This document shows, piece by piece, positions 32,302 to 41,132 of a stretch of 64,000 nucleotides of DNA. A model generated the notes under the pieces. The model worked only from the letters and a program-made list of their open reading frames with translations, had not been told where the DNA came from and did not search any database. Made by a program: the position numbers and the translations under genes. The DNA is taken from the NCBI GenBank assembly GCA_035308565.1, contig DATGGK010000161.1, positions 7,187 through 71,186 of the forward strand, read 5' to 3'. The first letter of the stretch is position 1, and every line of letters begins with the position of its first letter. This DNA comes from JANXLS01 sp035308565 (GTDB lineage: Bacteria; Planctomycetota; SZUA-567; H5-PLA8).

Positions 32302-35106
32302 TTACCTTTCGCGTTCTTCGCGCACGTTCTGCACTTCCGTTTCCTGGCCGACGTAAAGGATAACGCGTTCTTCGCCGCGCAGAAGGGTGACGAAGGGCGG
32401 GATTCTCGCTTTGCCGTCGGGCGCGGCTGCGCCGAGGCTGATATCGCCGACTTTAAAACCGGCGGCGACGGTTTCGCCGGCGCGGTAAAGAACTTCCTGT
32501 CCGCCGGGGACTTGAACCAGGGCGCCGGGCTGGCCGGCGCCGCTGGGGATGACGTCGATGAGTTTGTACAGCTTGAGCATGGCGACCTGTTCTTTGAGCA
32601 GTTCGCGGTCGAATTCGGGCCAGCGCGCATCGTGCGGATTGGGAAGCGTGATCGAGAGATCGTCTTTTTCGCCGCGCAGAATTCGCAGACAGGAGAGCAT
32701 GATCGCGCGCTCGTAAATGTCCTGCTCGCCGCTGCGCAGTTGAATGGGAAGCTGCGAGTTCTGCGTGCGGCCTCGCGCGGCTTCCGCGATGGCGGGGATT
32801 GCGGCGGTGGCGTTGAGTTGCGTCAACGCGACGGCGGCGGTTTGGCGAACGTTGGTTTGCGGATCGCTAAGCTTTTCGATCAGCAAGGGAATCTGGTCGG
32901 TGCGGTACAAGTGGCCGAGCAGATCGCAGGCGAGCACGCGTTCCTGCAAGTCGCCAGTGCGCGCGGCGCGGCAGATCAGCGCGATGCCGTCGCCGTTTCC
33001 GAGCACGCCCAGCGCCAGCGCCGCGCGGGAGCGCATGGTTTCATTGTTGGATAGAAGCTGATCGCGCAGCAGCGGAATGGCGCGGAGCGCGCCGACGCGC
33101 GGCATGAGTGCGACGGAAGTGCTCCACACTTCCGGGTATCTCGATTCGAGCGCGGAAATCAAATAGCTGGCCGTGTCAGCCTCGCGCAGTTGGGCGAGTC
33201 CGGTCATGCCCAGAATTTGAAGCGCGGGCGCGTTGGAGTCCAGCGCGCGAATGAGGAATTCGCGGCCGGCCGCATCGCCCATGCGCGCGAGCGCCAGCGC
33301 GGCACTTTGTTTGACAAATTCGCTTTCGCCGCGATCGTCCAGGCGCATGTGGAGAGCGACCGAAGCGGACGCGTCCGCAATCATGCCCAGCGCTGCCGCG
33401 GACGCGGCGCGCACCTGATAGGCTCTTTCGAAGTCGATCTTGGTGTGCGTGATGAGGTCGCGGAGCGCGCTGCGAAGGCGCAGGCTGCCCAACGCTTCGG
33501 CGCAAGCTTCGCGCAGCGGAATATCCTTCGCCGCGTTGGAATTCAAACCCACGCGCAACGCGTGTTCGACGGCATCGGTGCATTTGCCGATGGCGGTGAT
33601 GTAGCGCGCAGCGCGGGGCGCAAGCAGACCGTCGCGGTTGATTTCCTCGGCCAAATAGGGCAGCGCATCGGCGCGCTTTTCGAGCACGGCGCGCTGGAAT
33701 GACGCTTCGCGCGCGACCACATCGCGCGAGGAGAGGCCGCGCTTGTACTCATCGAGCGAACCGAGTTGCTGGACGTTGGCGAGTTTGTCTTCGGTGGCGC
33801 CCTCAGGGGCATCGCCTGTTGCACTCTGAGAATCGGCGCTGTTAGCCAGTGCGGCGGCGGCTCCGGCGGCAGCGGCGGCGCCACCGGTGGCCGCAATCGT
33901 ACTATTAATGGAAGACGACGCAGTGATCGGCGCGGTGTCGCTGAGCAGTGCGGCGGGAGCATCGTTCGCGGTGGGCGAGGCAGCGGCGTTCGATTGCGTC
34001 GCCGGCGCGCGCACCTTTTCTGCGGGGCCGTCTTTGGCTGGTGGCGGTTCGAAATTGGTGACTGGGCGCGGGGCGTGGGTTGGGTTGTCGTTAAAGTCGC
34101 GCAAGTTTTTCTTGGCCATCTTCGCTTCAGTTTCGAGGCGGCTGCGCATGAGTTCACTTTGAATTTGATCGGTCGCGAAAGCGCTCCTGTCAGCGGGCGC
34201 GTGCGAGAATCCGCTCAGCGTGGGGACGTTGTGGACGTCCTGCGGATTGTAGATGTCTTTTAACGCCTGAACGGAGCGCTTTTTGGGATTGTCTTCGCGG
34301 GTTAACGGGCCGAAAGCTGTTCCGTCCGGCTGCTCGACGGTGATCTGTCCATTCTTATCCTTCTTTAGATTTTTATTGATAAGTTCGACTTGCGAGCCTT
34401 GCGGCACCGCCTTGAGCATGTCGCGCTCCTCTTTCTTCTTTCCGAGGAGCCGCTCGATGAAATTGGGATCTTTATTATTTTTCGAGGCCAGGGCGTCGCT
34501 GCCCAATTCGGCAGAGCCTTTCGCGTTGATCATCTTGAGGTCCTGCTCGTCGAACGCGCCTTGTTTCTGGCCGGAGTTGGGCTTGCCGTTCGTGTTGCTT
34601 ATTTTGAGCGTATTACCCTGCGACGGTGCAGGTTTCTGATCGGGCCCGAGGATTTGGGAGAATTTGGATTGTGTGATTGGCGCGCTGCTGGCCAGCGGCC
34701 CCTCGCGTTCCGGATGCTTTTTCATTTTGCCGGCATCGACTTCGGCGGCCAGGGTGCCGCCTTGCGCGAAGACCTGCGGCGCGGGTGGGCCGTTCTTCTT
34801 CTCCTTTTCCTTTTTCTTAGCGGCTTTTTCGCCGCGCGCGGTAGCCTCTTTGAGCTGCTTTTCCTGATTCTCGAGCTGCTTATCGACTTTCTCGAGAACC
34901 TCGTTGCGCAACTGGTCGGGCGATTTGTCGGCGTCCTTGTTGGATTTCGGATCCTTCTTTTTATTGGCGCCGCCGTTGGCGAAATCGCTCAGCTTTGGAA
35001 TATTGGTCGTATGTTCCTGATTGGGATCGGTTTCGCAGCCCGTGACGAGGCAGAGCGCAATTGCGAGGATCGCCAAATTGAGAAGCGGGCGCGGGACGTG
35101 CTTCAT
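32302..35106 (-). CDS. HEAT-repeat lipoprotein
   Basis: A 934-residue exported lipoprotein: signal sequence LLNLAILAIALCLVTGC, with the lipobox LVTGC. Residues about 25-440 are low complexity, rich in Lys, Asp, Pro, Gln and Ala, with a possible coiled coil near 65-95 (EVLEKVDKQLENQEKQLKEA). From about 490 to 830 are repeated helical pairs of the HEAT/PBS type, for example LREACAEALGSLRLRSALRD, VKQSAALALARMGDAAGREF and MRSRAALALGVLGNGDGIAL. A small beta-rich C-terminus (about 870-934) resembles a TRAM/SH3-like binding patch. It is divergent from the kinase operon with a 206-base shared gap, and could be part of that system. Function unknown. Confidence 0.8.
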   Translation of the reverse strand: MKHVPRPLLNLAILAIALCLVTGCETDPNQEHTTNIPKLSDFANGGANKKKDPKSNKDADKSPDQLRNEVLEKVDKQLENQEKQLKEATARGEKAAKKKEKEKKNGPPAPQVFAQGGTLAAEVDAGKMKKHPEREGPLASSAPITQSKFSQILGPDQKPAPSQGNTLKISNTNGKPNSGQKQGAFDEQDLKMINAKGSAELGSDALASKNNKDPNFIERLLGKKKEERDMLKAVPQGSQVELINKNLKKDKNGQITVEQPDGTAFGPLTREDNPKKRSVQALKDIYNPQDVHNVPTLSGFSHAPADRSAFATDQIQSELMRSRLETEAKMAKKNLRDFNDNPTHAPRPVTNFEPPPAKDGPAEKVRAPATQSNAAASPTANDAPAALLSDTAPITASSSINSTIAATGGAAAAAGAAAALANSADSQSATGDAPEGATEDKLANVQQLGSLDEYKRGLSSRDVVAREASFQRAVLEKRADALPYLAEEINRDGLLAPRAARYITAIGKCTDAVEHALRVGLNSNAAKDIPLREACAEALGSLRLRSALRDLITHTKIDFERAYQVRAASAAALGMIADASASVALHMRLDDRGESEFVKQSAALALARMGDAAGREFLIRALDSNAPALQILGMTGLAQLREADTASYLISALESRYPEVWSTSVALMPRVGALRAIPLLRDQLLSNNETMRSRAALALGVLGNGDGIALICRAARTGDLQERVLACDLLGHLYRTDQIPLLIEKLSDPQTNVRQTAAVALTQLNATAAIPAIAEAARGRTQNSQLPIQLRSGEQDIYERAIMLSCLRILRGEKDDLSITLPNPHDARWPEFDRELLKEQVAMLKLYKLIDVIPSGAGQPGALVQVPGGQEVLYRAGETVAAGFKVGDISLGAAAPDGKARIPPFVTLLRGEERVILYVGQETEVQNVREERER

Positions 35107-35312
35107 CGGCAGGCCATTCGTCGAACGGGGCTTCCGCTCCGTTCAAAATTCAATTGGAAAACGAAGAGTTTGTAACCGCAAATAAGGGAAAAGTAAAGGC
35201 TGAAAAGTCATAGATAAACAACGAATCGCGCGAATCTTCGCCAAGGAAAGTCTGATTGGCAAAGATATTCTTGCAATGCGTGCGTTCAAAGGTACTTTGC
35301 GCTCATCGGAAT

Positions 35313-36371
35313 ATGAAATCTCCACTGCAACTTTTACCGGGCTTGATGGTGGGCTCGTGCCGCTTGGAAAAGAAGCTGGGCCAGGGCGGCATGGGCGCGG
35401 CGTGGCTGGCGCATCACACGGGCCTCGACAGCGGCGTTGTGCTGAAATTCATGCTGGCAAACGACGATCCCGTCGGGCAGGCGCGATTTGTGCAAGAGGC
35501 GCGCATCGCGGCGAGGCTGCGGCATCCGAATGTGGTGCAGGTGTACGATTGCGCGGAATTCGAGGGAATGCGCTACATCGTGATGGAATTCTGTCCGGGC
35601 GGGACGGCGACGTCGTTGATGAAGCGCGAAGGTCCATTTTCAGAGCAGCGCGCGCTGGCGATGATCACGGGGCTGGCGAACGCGCTCGATTATGCAGCGA
35701 GCTTCAACATCATCCACCGCGACATCAAGCCGGACAATATTCTGCTTTCCGCGCAAGGCGACGCGAAGCTGGCGGATTTGGGGCTGGCAAAGATTTTGTC
35801 GATTGGAACCGACCAGCCTCATTTTGTGGCCACGCACTCCGGCGTGGGGATGGGCACACCCCTTTATATGCCGCCGGAGCAAATCGCTGGCGCCAAATAC
35901 GCGGACGCGCGCAGCGATTTGTACAGCCTCGGCGCGACGTTCTACCATCTCGTGTGCGGGCGGCCGCCGTTTTCGGGCGCGTCGGCGCTGGAGGTGATGG
36001 TCAAGCATTCGAAGGAAGCGGCGACCGATCCGCGCAGCTACGTGCCAACATTGAGCGACGTGTTTGCAGCGATGCTGTGCAAGTTGCTGGAAAAAAATCC
36101 GGCGAAGCGCTATCAGAGTGCGCGCGAATTGTTGGATGCATTGAAAACACTCGGCACTGCGCCACAACATAACGAACCGCGCCTGCATAACGATCCGCGA
36201 CCGCAAGGGAGCGGGAATCGCTCGGAAGATGCGGGAGTGCCCGATCCCTTACGGTCGCGGCTCGTCGATCACGATCTGGACGTCGATCCGGAGAACGATC
36301 GCGCGACGAAGGAAGTGGAAGAAGGTCTGCGCATTTTGAAGATGTTGAAGAAACAGAAGGGCAAGTTATGA
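35313..36371 (+). CDS. Soluble Ser/Thr protein kinase
   Basis: A 352-residue Hanks-type kinase. Residues: glycine loop LGQGGMGAAWLAHH (23-36), Lys45 in VLKFML, catalytic IHRDIKPDNILL (His135, Arg136, Asp137), metal site DLGLAK with Asp155 (DLG instead of DFG), and GTPLYMPPEQIAG. The C-terminal tail has no transmembrane helix and includes a translated 25-nt repeat pair (NDPRPQGSGNR...VPDPLRSRLV). It ends in a basic helical segment. The last four bases overlap the next gene as ATGA, so this kinase and the Hsp70-like protein are co-translated. ATG at 35313 chosen over 35256 because the longer form lacks similarity. Probable substrates are its operon partners (inference). Confidence 0.92.
   Translation: MKSPLQLLPGLMVGSCRLEKKLGQGGMGAAWLAHHTGLDSGVVLKFMLANDDPVGQARFVQEARIAARLRHPNVVQVYDCAEFEGMRYIVMEFCPGGTATSLMKREGPFSEQRALAMITGLANALDYAASFNIIHRDIKPDNILLSAQGDAKLADLGLAKILSIGTDQPHFVATHSGVGMGTPLYMPPEQIAGAKYADARSDLYSLGATFYHLVCGRPPFSGASALEVMVKHSKEAATDPRSYVPTLSDVFAAMLCKLLEKNPAKRYQSARELLDALKTLGTAPQHNEPRLHNDPRPQGSGNRSEDAGVPDPLRSRLVDHDLDVDPENDRATKEVEEGLRILKMLKKQKGKL
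36191..36264. repeat. Inverted pair of 25-nt PRPQGSG repeat inside the kinase gene
   Basis: CGATCCGCGACCGCAAGGGA (36191 on, through GCGGG) and CCCGATCCCTTACGGTCGCG (36240 on, through GCTCG) are inverted copies of one 25-base element, matching at about 22 positions. Both lie in frame within the kinase C-terminal tail, outside the catalytic domain. A third, exact copy of the consensus is inside the PQQ protein gene. Confidence 0.8.
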
Positions 36372-39172
36372 GCATCGCTGTCGGGATCGATTTGGGGACG
36401 ACTAATTCGCTGGTTGCGTACATGAACGGCCAGCGGCCGGAGATTATTCCCAGCCGGCGTGGCGAGCGGATGACGCCGTCGGCGGTGTTTCTGCCGTCGG
36501 ACGGCGGCATGATTGTCGGTCAGGCGGCGAAGGATCGGTTGGAACAGTTTCCCGAACAAACCGTGGTGTCGATCAAGCGCCGCATGGGCACGGATTATCG
36601 CCGCACTATTAATGGGAAGAGCTATTCGCCCGAAGAAATTTCGGCGATCATTCTGTCGTCGCTGAAAACCGACGCCGGCGCCGCGCTCAATCAGAACATC
36701 ACGCAGGCGGTGATCACAGTGCCGGCCAATTTCAACAGCACCGAACGGCAGGCCACGAAAAGCGCCGGCGAAATTGCGGGGCTGGATGTCATTCGCGTCT
36801 TCAACGAGCCGACTGCCGCGGCGCTCGCGTATGGGCAGATGAACCGCCTGTCGCGGGTCGTGGTGGTCTTCGATCTGGGCGGCGGAACGTTCGATATTTC
36901 GGTTGTGTTGTGCGAAGACAACGTGTACGAGGTGCTGTTCAGTTGCGGCGACAACCGGCTGGGCGGTGACGATTTCAACATGCGCATCATCGCGCATCTG
37001 GTCGAGCAGGCGCAGCGCGCGCACGGGCTGGATTTGTCGCAGGACAAGGACGCGCTGCGAACGCTGCGGCGCGAAGCGATTTTGGCGAAGCACTCGCTAA
37101 GTATGCAAGAAGCGGTGCGCGTGGTGGTGCCGGAGATCGGCGTGAGCGGCGGGCAGCGCGTGTCGTTGGACATTCCACTTGATCGTCCGTTGCTCAAGAC
37201 GCTGGTCGATCCGCTGCTTCTTCGGCTGCGCGGATTTGCGCAGCGCGTGGTGGCGGAATTGAGCCAGGCAAAATACCGAGACCGTTTCGGCGACATTTTC
37301 GGGAAGAACCTTGAGAAATGCGACGTGATTCTGGTCGGCGGCGAAACGCGCGTGGTGTGCGTGCAGGAGGCGCTGAAACAGGAATTTGCGGGGAAAGTTT
37401 ACAACAATATTAATCCGGATGAAGTCGTGGCGCTGGGCGCGGCGGTGCAGGCGGGGATTTTACAGCGCCATGAAAACGTGCGCGACATCGTGCTCGTGGA
37501 CAGCACCTCGCTGTCACTGGGCACGTCTGTGAAGGGCGGGGGATTCTCGGTGATCATTCCCGCGAATACGCCGATTCCGGCGCGAAGGACGCGCGAATAT
37601 TTTACGGCGGAGGACAACCAGACGGTGGTGAAAATCGACGTTTATCAGGGCGAAAGTTCGATTGCGGTGCAGAATAAACTGCTCGGCACGTTCGATCTTG
37701 AAGGACTTCCGGCGCGGCCGAAGGGCAAAGTGTCGCTGAATGTCACGTTCGATCTGGACGCGAATGACATTCTCAACGTCGAGGCGCGCAACAAAGAGAC
37801 AGGCGTGCGCGCGCAGACGACGATCAAAGGCAGCCAGACAATTTCGCCGGAAGAAGTGCAGCGCATGAAGCGCGAAGCCGCGGCGCGCGAGCAGCAGAAT
37901 TCGGAAGTGCTGCGGCTGGCGCGTTTCAAAGCCGACGGCGAAGAAGCGCTGGCGTCGCTCGATCGCGCAATGCGGCCGGTGCGCGGGATGCTGCACCCGG
38001 ATTATGTCGCGAAGATCGACGGCATCGCGCGGAATTTGCGCGCGGCGCTGGCGTCGGGAAATGTACTCGAAATCGAGCGCTACTTTTACGATTTGATGCA
38101 TGAATTTCCGACGGACACGAACCGCGACCGCCAGGGAGCGAGCAACGACAGCCTGCCGAATATCGGCATGCAGATTTCGACGCAATCCGGATTTCGCGCG
38201 GAAGAATGGAGCCGCCTCGAAGTGGTGCTCGAGAACAAGGGCGCGGCGCCGGCGTACGACATTCAGGTTTCGATTGCGGGCGCAATCAAGGACAAGCAGA
38301 AGGGTGCGGTGTCGGTGCTTCAGCCGCGAAGCGTGCATTCGCTGCCTGTGAGTATTTTTCCGACTAGTCCCGGATCGGCGGTGCCGCTGGCGATTGCACT
38401 GGAATTTCGCGATGCAAGCGGATTGCAGTATCTGGTTGCGACCGACGCCGTGATTGAAGTCGCGCGGCGCAACGAGCCGGTGTCGCAGGACGCGCGGATG
38501 CTGATCAACATTGGCGAGATCATTCACCACGCGGGCGGGGGCGATGTTCATTCGGTACGCCAGCGCATCGCGGGCGACAACGTGGCCGGCGGGAAGGCCG
38601 GCGATGTGGTGGCGACGCGTTCGGAAGTGAATCTGGGCGGGACGCCGAATGTTCCGCCGGTCCAGCCTGTATTCAAAGCGCCGACGCCGGACGCGGCGGC
38701 GGCAACCACTCCCGTTCAGCCGAATTTTGCGAAACCCGCGCCGTCAATCCCGACTGTTCCCATTGGTCAAAGCAATCCCGCGCCGCAACCAGTTCCATTT
38801 GCTCAAGGCGGCACAGTGGGGCCAACGACGCCGGCGTTGCACGGCGCGATGAACGAATGGCTCAAAGAAGTGCAAGGCGGTTCCGCGCCGCAAACGACGC
38901 CGGCGCCCGCGACGATTCCCGCGGGAGTTTATACGCAGACGCAGCGAGGCGCATCTGAACCGACGGTGATAGATCGAGGTCAGGCGACGGCGCCGGTCTC
39001 GGCCCCGGGCGCGATTTGTCCAAACTGCGGGATGGAAAATCCGGTGACGTTTAAATTCTGCGGCGGATGCGGTGGCAAACTGGAACGCAAGAAAATCTGC
39101 GCAAGCTGCGGGACGGAAGTGCCGCCGGGATTCAAGTTCTGCGGGAACTGCGGCGCGAAGGCGGAGGCGTAA
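36368..39172 (+). CDS. Hsp70-like ATPase with Ig-like domain and C-terminal double zinc ribbon
   Basis: A 934-residue DnaK relative. The nucleotide-binding domain (1 to about 375) is intact: AVGIDLGTTNSLVAYMNGQR, AVITVPANFNSTERQATKSA, VFNEPTAAALAYGQMN, VVVFDLGGGTFDISVV and ILVGGETRVVCVQEAL. A DnaK-type beta substrate domain follows (about 385-505: GFSVIIPANTPIPARRTREY, LNVTFDLDANDILNVEARN), then a helical lid remnant. From about 600 it departs from DnaK: a CARDB/Ig-like section (WSRLEVVLENKGAAPAYDIQ), a long Pro/Ala/Gln linker and two CxxC-CxxC zinc ribbons (CPNCGMENPVTFKFCGGCGG; CASCGTEVPPGFKFCGNCGA) at 884-934. It starts within the kinase stop codon. No GrpE or ClpB is nearby, so this is not the housekeeping DnaK. 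Confidence 0.9.
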   Translation: MSIAVGIDLGTTNSLVAYMNGQRPEIIPSRRGERMTPSAVFLPSDGGMIVGQAAKDRLEQFPEQTVVSIKRRMGTDYRRTINGKSYSPEEISAIILSSLKTDAGAALNQNITQAVITVPANFNSTERQATKSAGEIAGLDVIRVFNEPTAAALAYGQMNRLSRVVVVFDLGGGTFDISVVLCEDNVYEVLFSCGDNRLGGDDFNMRIIAHLVEQAQRAHGLDLSQDKDALRTLRREAILAKHSLSMQEAVRVVVPEIGVSGGQRVSLDIPLDRPLLKTLVDPLLLRLRGFAQRVVAELSQAKYRDRFGDIFGKNLEKCDVILVGGETRVVCVQEALKQEFAGKVYNNINPDEVVALGAAVQAGILQRHENVRDIVLVDSTSLSLGTSVKGGGFSVIIPANTPIPARRTREYFTAEDNQTVVKIDVYQGESSIAVQNKLLGTFDLEGLPARPKGKVSLNVTFDLDANDILNVEARNKETGVRAQTTIKGSQTISPEEVQRMKREAAAREQQNSEVLRLARFKADGEEALASLDRAMRPVRGMLHPDYVAKIDGIARNLRAALASGNVLEIERYFYDLMHEFPTDTNRDRQGASNDSLPNIGMQISTQSGFRAEEWSRLEVVLENKGAAPAYDIQVSIAGAIKDKQKGAVSVLQPRSVHSLPVSIFPTSPGSAVPLAIALEFRDASGLQYLVATDAVIEVARRNEPVSQDARMLINIGEIIHHAGGGDVHSVRQRIAGDNVAGGKAGDVVATRSEVNLGGTPNVPPVQPVFKAPTPDAAAATTPVQPNFAKPAPSIPTVPIGQSNPAPQPVPFAQGGTVGPTTPALHGAMNEWLKEVQGGSAPQTTPAPATIPAGVYTQTQRGASEPTVIDRGQATAPVSAPGAICPNCGMENPVTFKFCGGCGGKLERKKICASCGTEVPPGFKFCGNCGAKAEA

Positions 39173-39175
39173 GCG

Positions 39176-39925
39176 ATGGCGGCAGCGGGAGAGAAGCGCT
39201 TGAGGCTGGCGCGCGGTTCGCGCGGGAAGAGCGAACTGTCATCGGCGGCGATTGTGGACGACCGCATCGTTTTGCGCGCGTCCGGCTCGCTGGCCGAAGA
39301 GACGTGGCGCTTCGACGAACTTGACGCGATGAAAATCACCGAAGACGTGAACAACACGTATTACATCGATTTCGAATCGCACGACACGTCGCGGACGATG
39401 CCGCATCTGGTGCTGGATTCCAGCTTCGGGTTCTACGTATTCTTCGGCGCGGCGCGGCTTCAGAAATTGCGCTGCAAGTTTGAATTCACGCCCGCGCGCA
39501 TTAAGCAGGGCATTCGTTCCGGCGCCGAGCGCATGCCGTGGTTTCGCGGGCTGATGGCATTTTTGCTGCCGGGTCAATTGGCGCTGGGCATCATCGCCAT
39601 GGGGATCATGGATTTGACGGCCAAGTCCAACAATTTCTGGTCGGAGCTTGGCGGAATGTTGTTTGGCTGCTTCTTTTTGCTTATCGGCGTCGGCGTGGCC
39701 GCATTGATCTTCATCGGCTTGCACAGCGTCGGGCGCTTTTCGGCGTCGCCGTATTTGTTGTACGCGGCCAGCGACGTGCCGCCTGAACCGATCAAACTCT
39801 ACGATGTGCCGCTGGCCGCGCGGTTCCTTCCGCAAAAACCGAAACTCGGCGATTTGCCGCACGCCATGCCCGCTGCGCAACCGGAAAACAGGAAACTCAA
39901 GGAACTGTACGAGGCGTTGGAATAA
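39176..39925 (+). CDS. Two-TM protein with N-terminal beta domain, chaperone-operon partner
   Basis: A 249-residue protein that I do not recognise. Residues about 20-110 look beta-rich (IVDDRIVLRASGSLAEETWR, FDELDAMKITEDVNNTYYID, LVLDSSFGFYVFFGA), reminiscent of a PH/GRAM-like fold. Two transmembrane helices follow (LMAFLLPGQLALGIIAMGIM and MLFGCFFLLIGVGVAALIFI), and then a soluble tail rich in Pro and Lys. It starts three bases after the Hsp70-like stop, so it is in that operon. The beta domain resembles, in pattern only, the middle part of the J-domain protein downstream; a shared fold would suggest a paired membrane platform. Confidence 0.7.
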   Translation: MAAAGEKRLRLARGSRGKSELSSAAIVDDRIVLRASGSLAEETWRFDELDAMKITEDVNNTYYIDFESHDTSRTMPHLVLDSSFGFYVFFGAARLQKLRCKFEFTPARIKQGIRSGAERMPWFRGLMAFLLPGQLALGIIAMGIMDLTAKSNNFWSELGGMLFGCFFLLIGVGVAALIFIGLHSVGRFSASPYLLYAASDVPPEPIKLYDVPLAARFLPQKPKLGDLPHAMPAAQPENRKLKELYEALE

Positions 39926-39927
39926 TA

Positions 39928-39988
39928 GGTGGGGCAGACATTCCTGTCTGCCCGTTTGCGCTTGGCAGACAAGAATGTCTGCTCCACC
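39928..39988. repeat. Paired-hairpin repeat, family A (GGCAGACA/TGTCTGCC), copy 1
   Basis: Two hairpins, GGGCAGACA-TTCC-TGTCTGCCC and GGCAGACA-AGAA-TGTCTGC, with outer GGTGGGG and CTCCACC that let the unit fold as one long stem. Located between two same-strand genes inside the chaperone operon. Confidence 0.85.
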
Positions 39989-40001
39989 GCGGAGATTGAT
40001 C

Positions 40002-41075
40002 ATGTCCGATACCGCCACGTTATCGAAACCCACCGCGAGCGATTATTACACGACGCTTGGCGTTGGCCGCGCCGCGAAGTTTGTGCAAATCCGCAAGCGC
40101 TATTTGGCGCTGGTGCAGGAAGTTCATCCAGATCGTTTCGCCGATCCGCACGAAAAAGCGCAGCGCGCGGCTCAGTTCAAACAGGTCGTCGAAGCGTGGG
40201 ACGTGCTCTCGAATCCGGAGTTGCGCGCGCGCTACGACAACAGCTTGGCGGGCGGAACCGATTTCGATCCGCAAAGCGTGCCGGCGTCTGGCGGCGATTG
40301 GGACGCGATCATGGCGGAGATGAAGCGCTCCGGCTTCGCGGACATCAAGCCCAGCTTTGATGGCGAAGCCGGCAAGATGCTCAAAGACACGCTGATCAAC
40401 GACAAGGATTTCAAGGAGATTGTGATCCACCAGGTCAGCGGCACCGTCAACGACTTGACGAAGCTTCCGCTGAACTGCGTGCGCGGAGTTTCGAGCGGCG
40501 GGTGCACCGTTTATGTCACGAACTTTGGCGTCGTCGGCATCGTCACGGGGCAGTCGGAGATTCGCCACTTGAACAGCACGCGCACGCTGACGTATACGAA
40601 CGTGTTTCGGGCGATGTGGAGCGATACCGAGCGCATGGAATTGGAACTCGATCCGGTGGGCGAGAAATTCAGCATGCGCTTGTTTGGGCCGGAGAACAAA
40701 TTGAGCGGGCTGCGTTTTCAATGCACGGGCGGCGTTTTTCCGCTGATGTGGATCGCGGATTTGTACGACATCGACATTGCGTTCAAAGTGAAGCATTCGC
40801 GCGTGGGCTTCAACGAGATCGTGATCACGCTGACGACGCTGCTCTTTGCGGGACTAACGGGTTTGGCGACTTGGGCGATGGTGGGCACCTTCATTGCAAA
40901 ACCCAACGGCGGTCATGCGGAACTCACTGACGTTTTCAAATGGGGGATGTACGGTTTGGCGGGCGTAACCGCGCTGCTCATTCCGTTTCATTTGATCGCA
41001 GAGTATGTGCGCGCGTGGAAGTTCCGGCAATTGGCGCGCGAATGCCGGTCGATGCGCGCAGTGCGCAAAGTATGA
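40002..41075 (+). CDS. Membrane-anchored J-domain (DnaJ-like) protein
   Basis: A 357-residue type III J-protein. The J-domain fills about residues 12-80: DYYTTLGVGRAAKFVQIRKR, the HPD tripeptide at 42-44 (QEVHPDRFADP) and VVEAWDVLSNPELRARYDNS. No Gly/Phe or zinc region follows; instead there is a beta-rich section (GVSSGGCTVYVTNFGVVGIV, RMELELDPVGEKFSMRLFG) and two transmembrane helices near 275-300 and 315-336. The HPD motif is what stimulates Hsp70 ATPase, so the natural partner is the Hsp70-like protein two genes upstream, recruited to the membrane. The ATG at 40002 has GGAGA upstream; a longer frame to 39804 runs back through a hairpin repeat and the previous gene. Confidence 0.88.
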   Translation: MSDTATLSKPTASDYYTTLGVGRAAKFVQIRKRYLALVQEVHPDRFADPHEKAQRAAQFKQVVEAWDVLSNPELRARYDNSLAGGTDFDPQSVPASGGDWDAIMAEMKRSGFADIKPSFDGEAGKMLKDTLINDKDFKEIVIHQVSGTVNDLTKLPLNCVRGVSSGGCTVYVTNFGVVGIVTGQSEIRHLNSTRTLTYTNVFRAMWSDTERMELELDPVGEKFSMRLFGPENKLSGLRFQCTGGVFPLMWIADLYDIDIAFKVKHSRVGFNEIVITLTTLLFAGLTGLATWAMVGTFIAKPNGGHAELTDVFKWGMYGLAGVTALLIPFHLIAEYVRAWKFRQLARECRSMRAVRKV

Positions 41076-41132
41076 GAGTGTGAGAGTTGAGCGTGAGAGA
41101 GTAGAGAGTACGCAGTTACGGAGTGGGTAGGC

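Noticed and set aside
31171..33054. A 627-codon plus-strand open frame
   Set aside because: It lies antisense across nadE and the HEAT-repeat lipoprotein, both with clear domains; its residues are Arg/Ala/Gly-rich as expected from a GC-rich shadow frame.
39804..40001. 66-codon upstream extension of the J-domain protein
   Set aside because: It passes through hairpin repeat A and overlaps the previous gene; GGAGA marks the ATG at 40002.
36368..41075. Reading the Hsp70/J-domain genes as the housekeeping dnaK-dnaJ pair
   Set aside because: No grpE, the Hsp70 has a zinc-ribbon tail instead of a standard lid, and the J-protein lacks Gly/Phe and zinc regions and is membrane-anchored.
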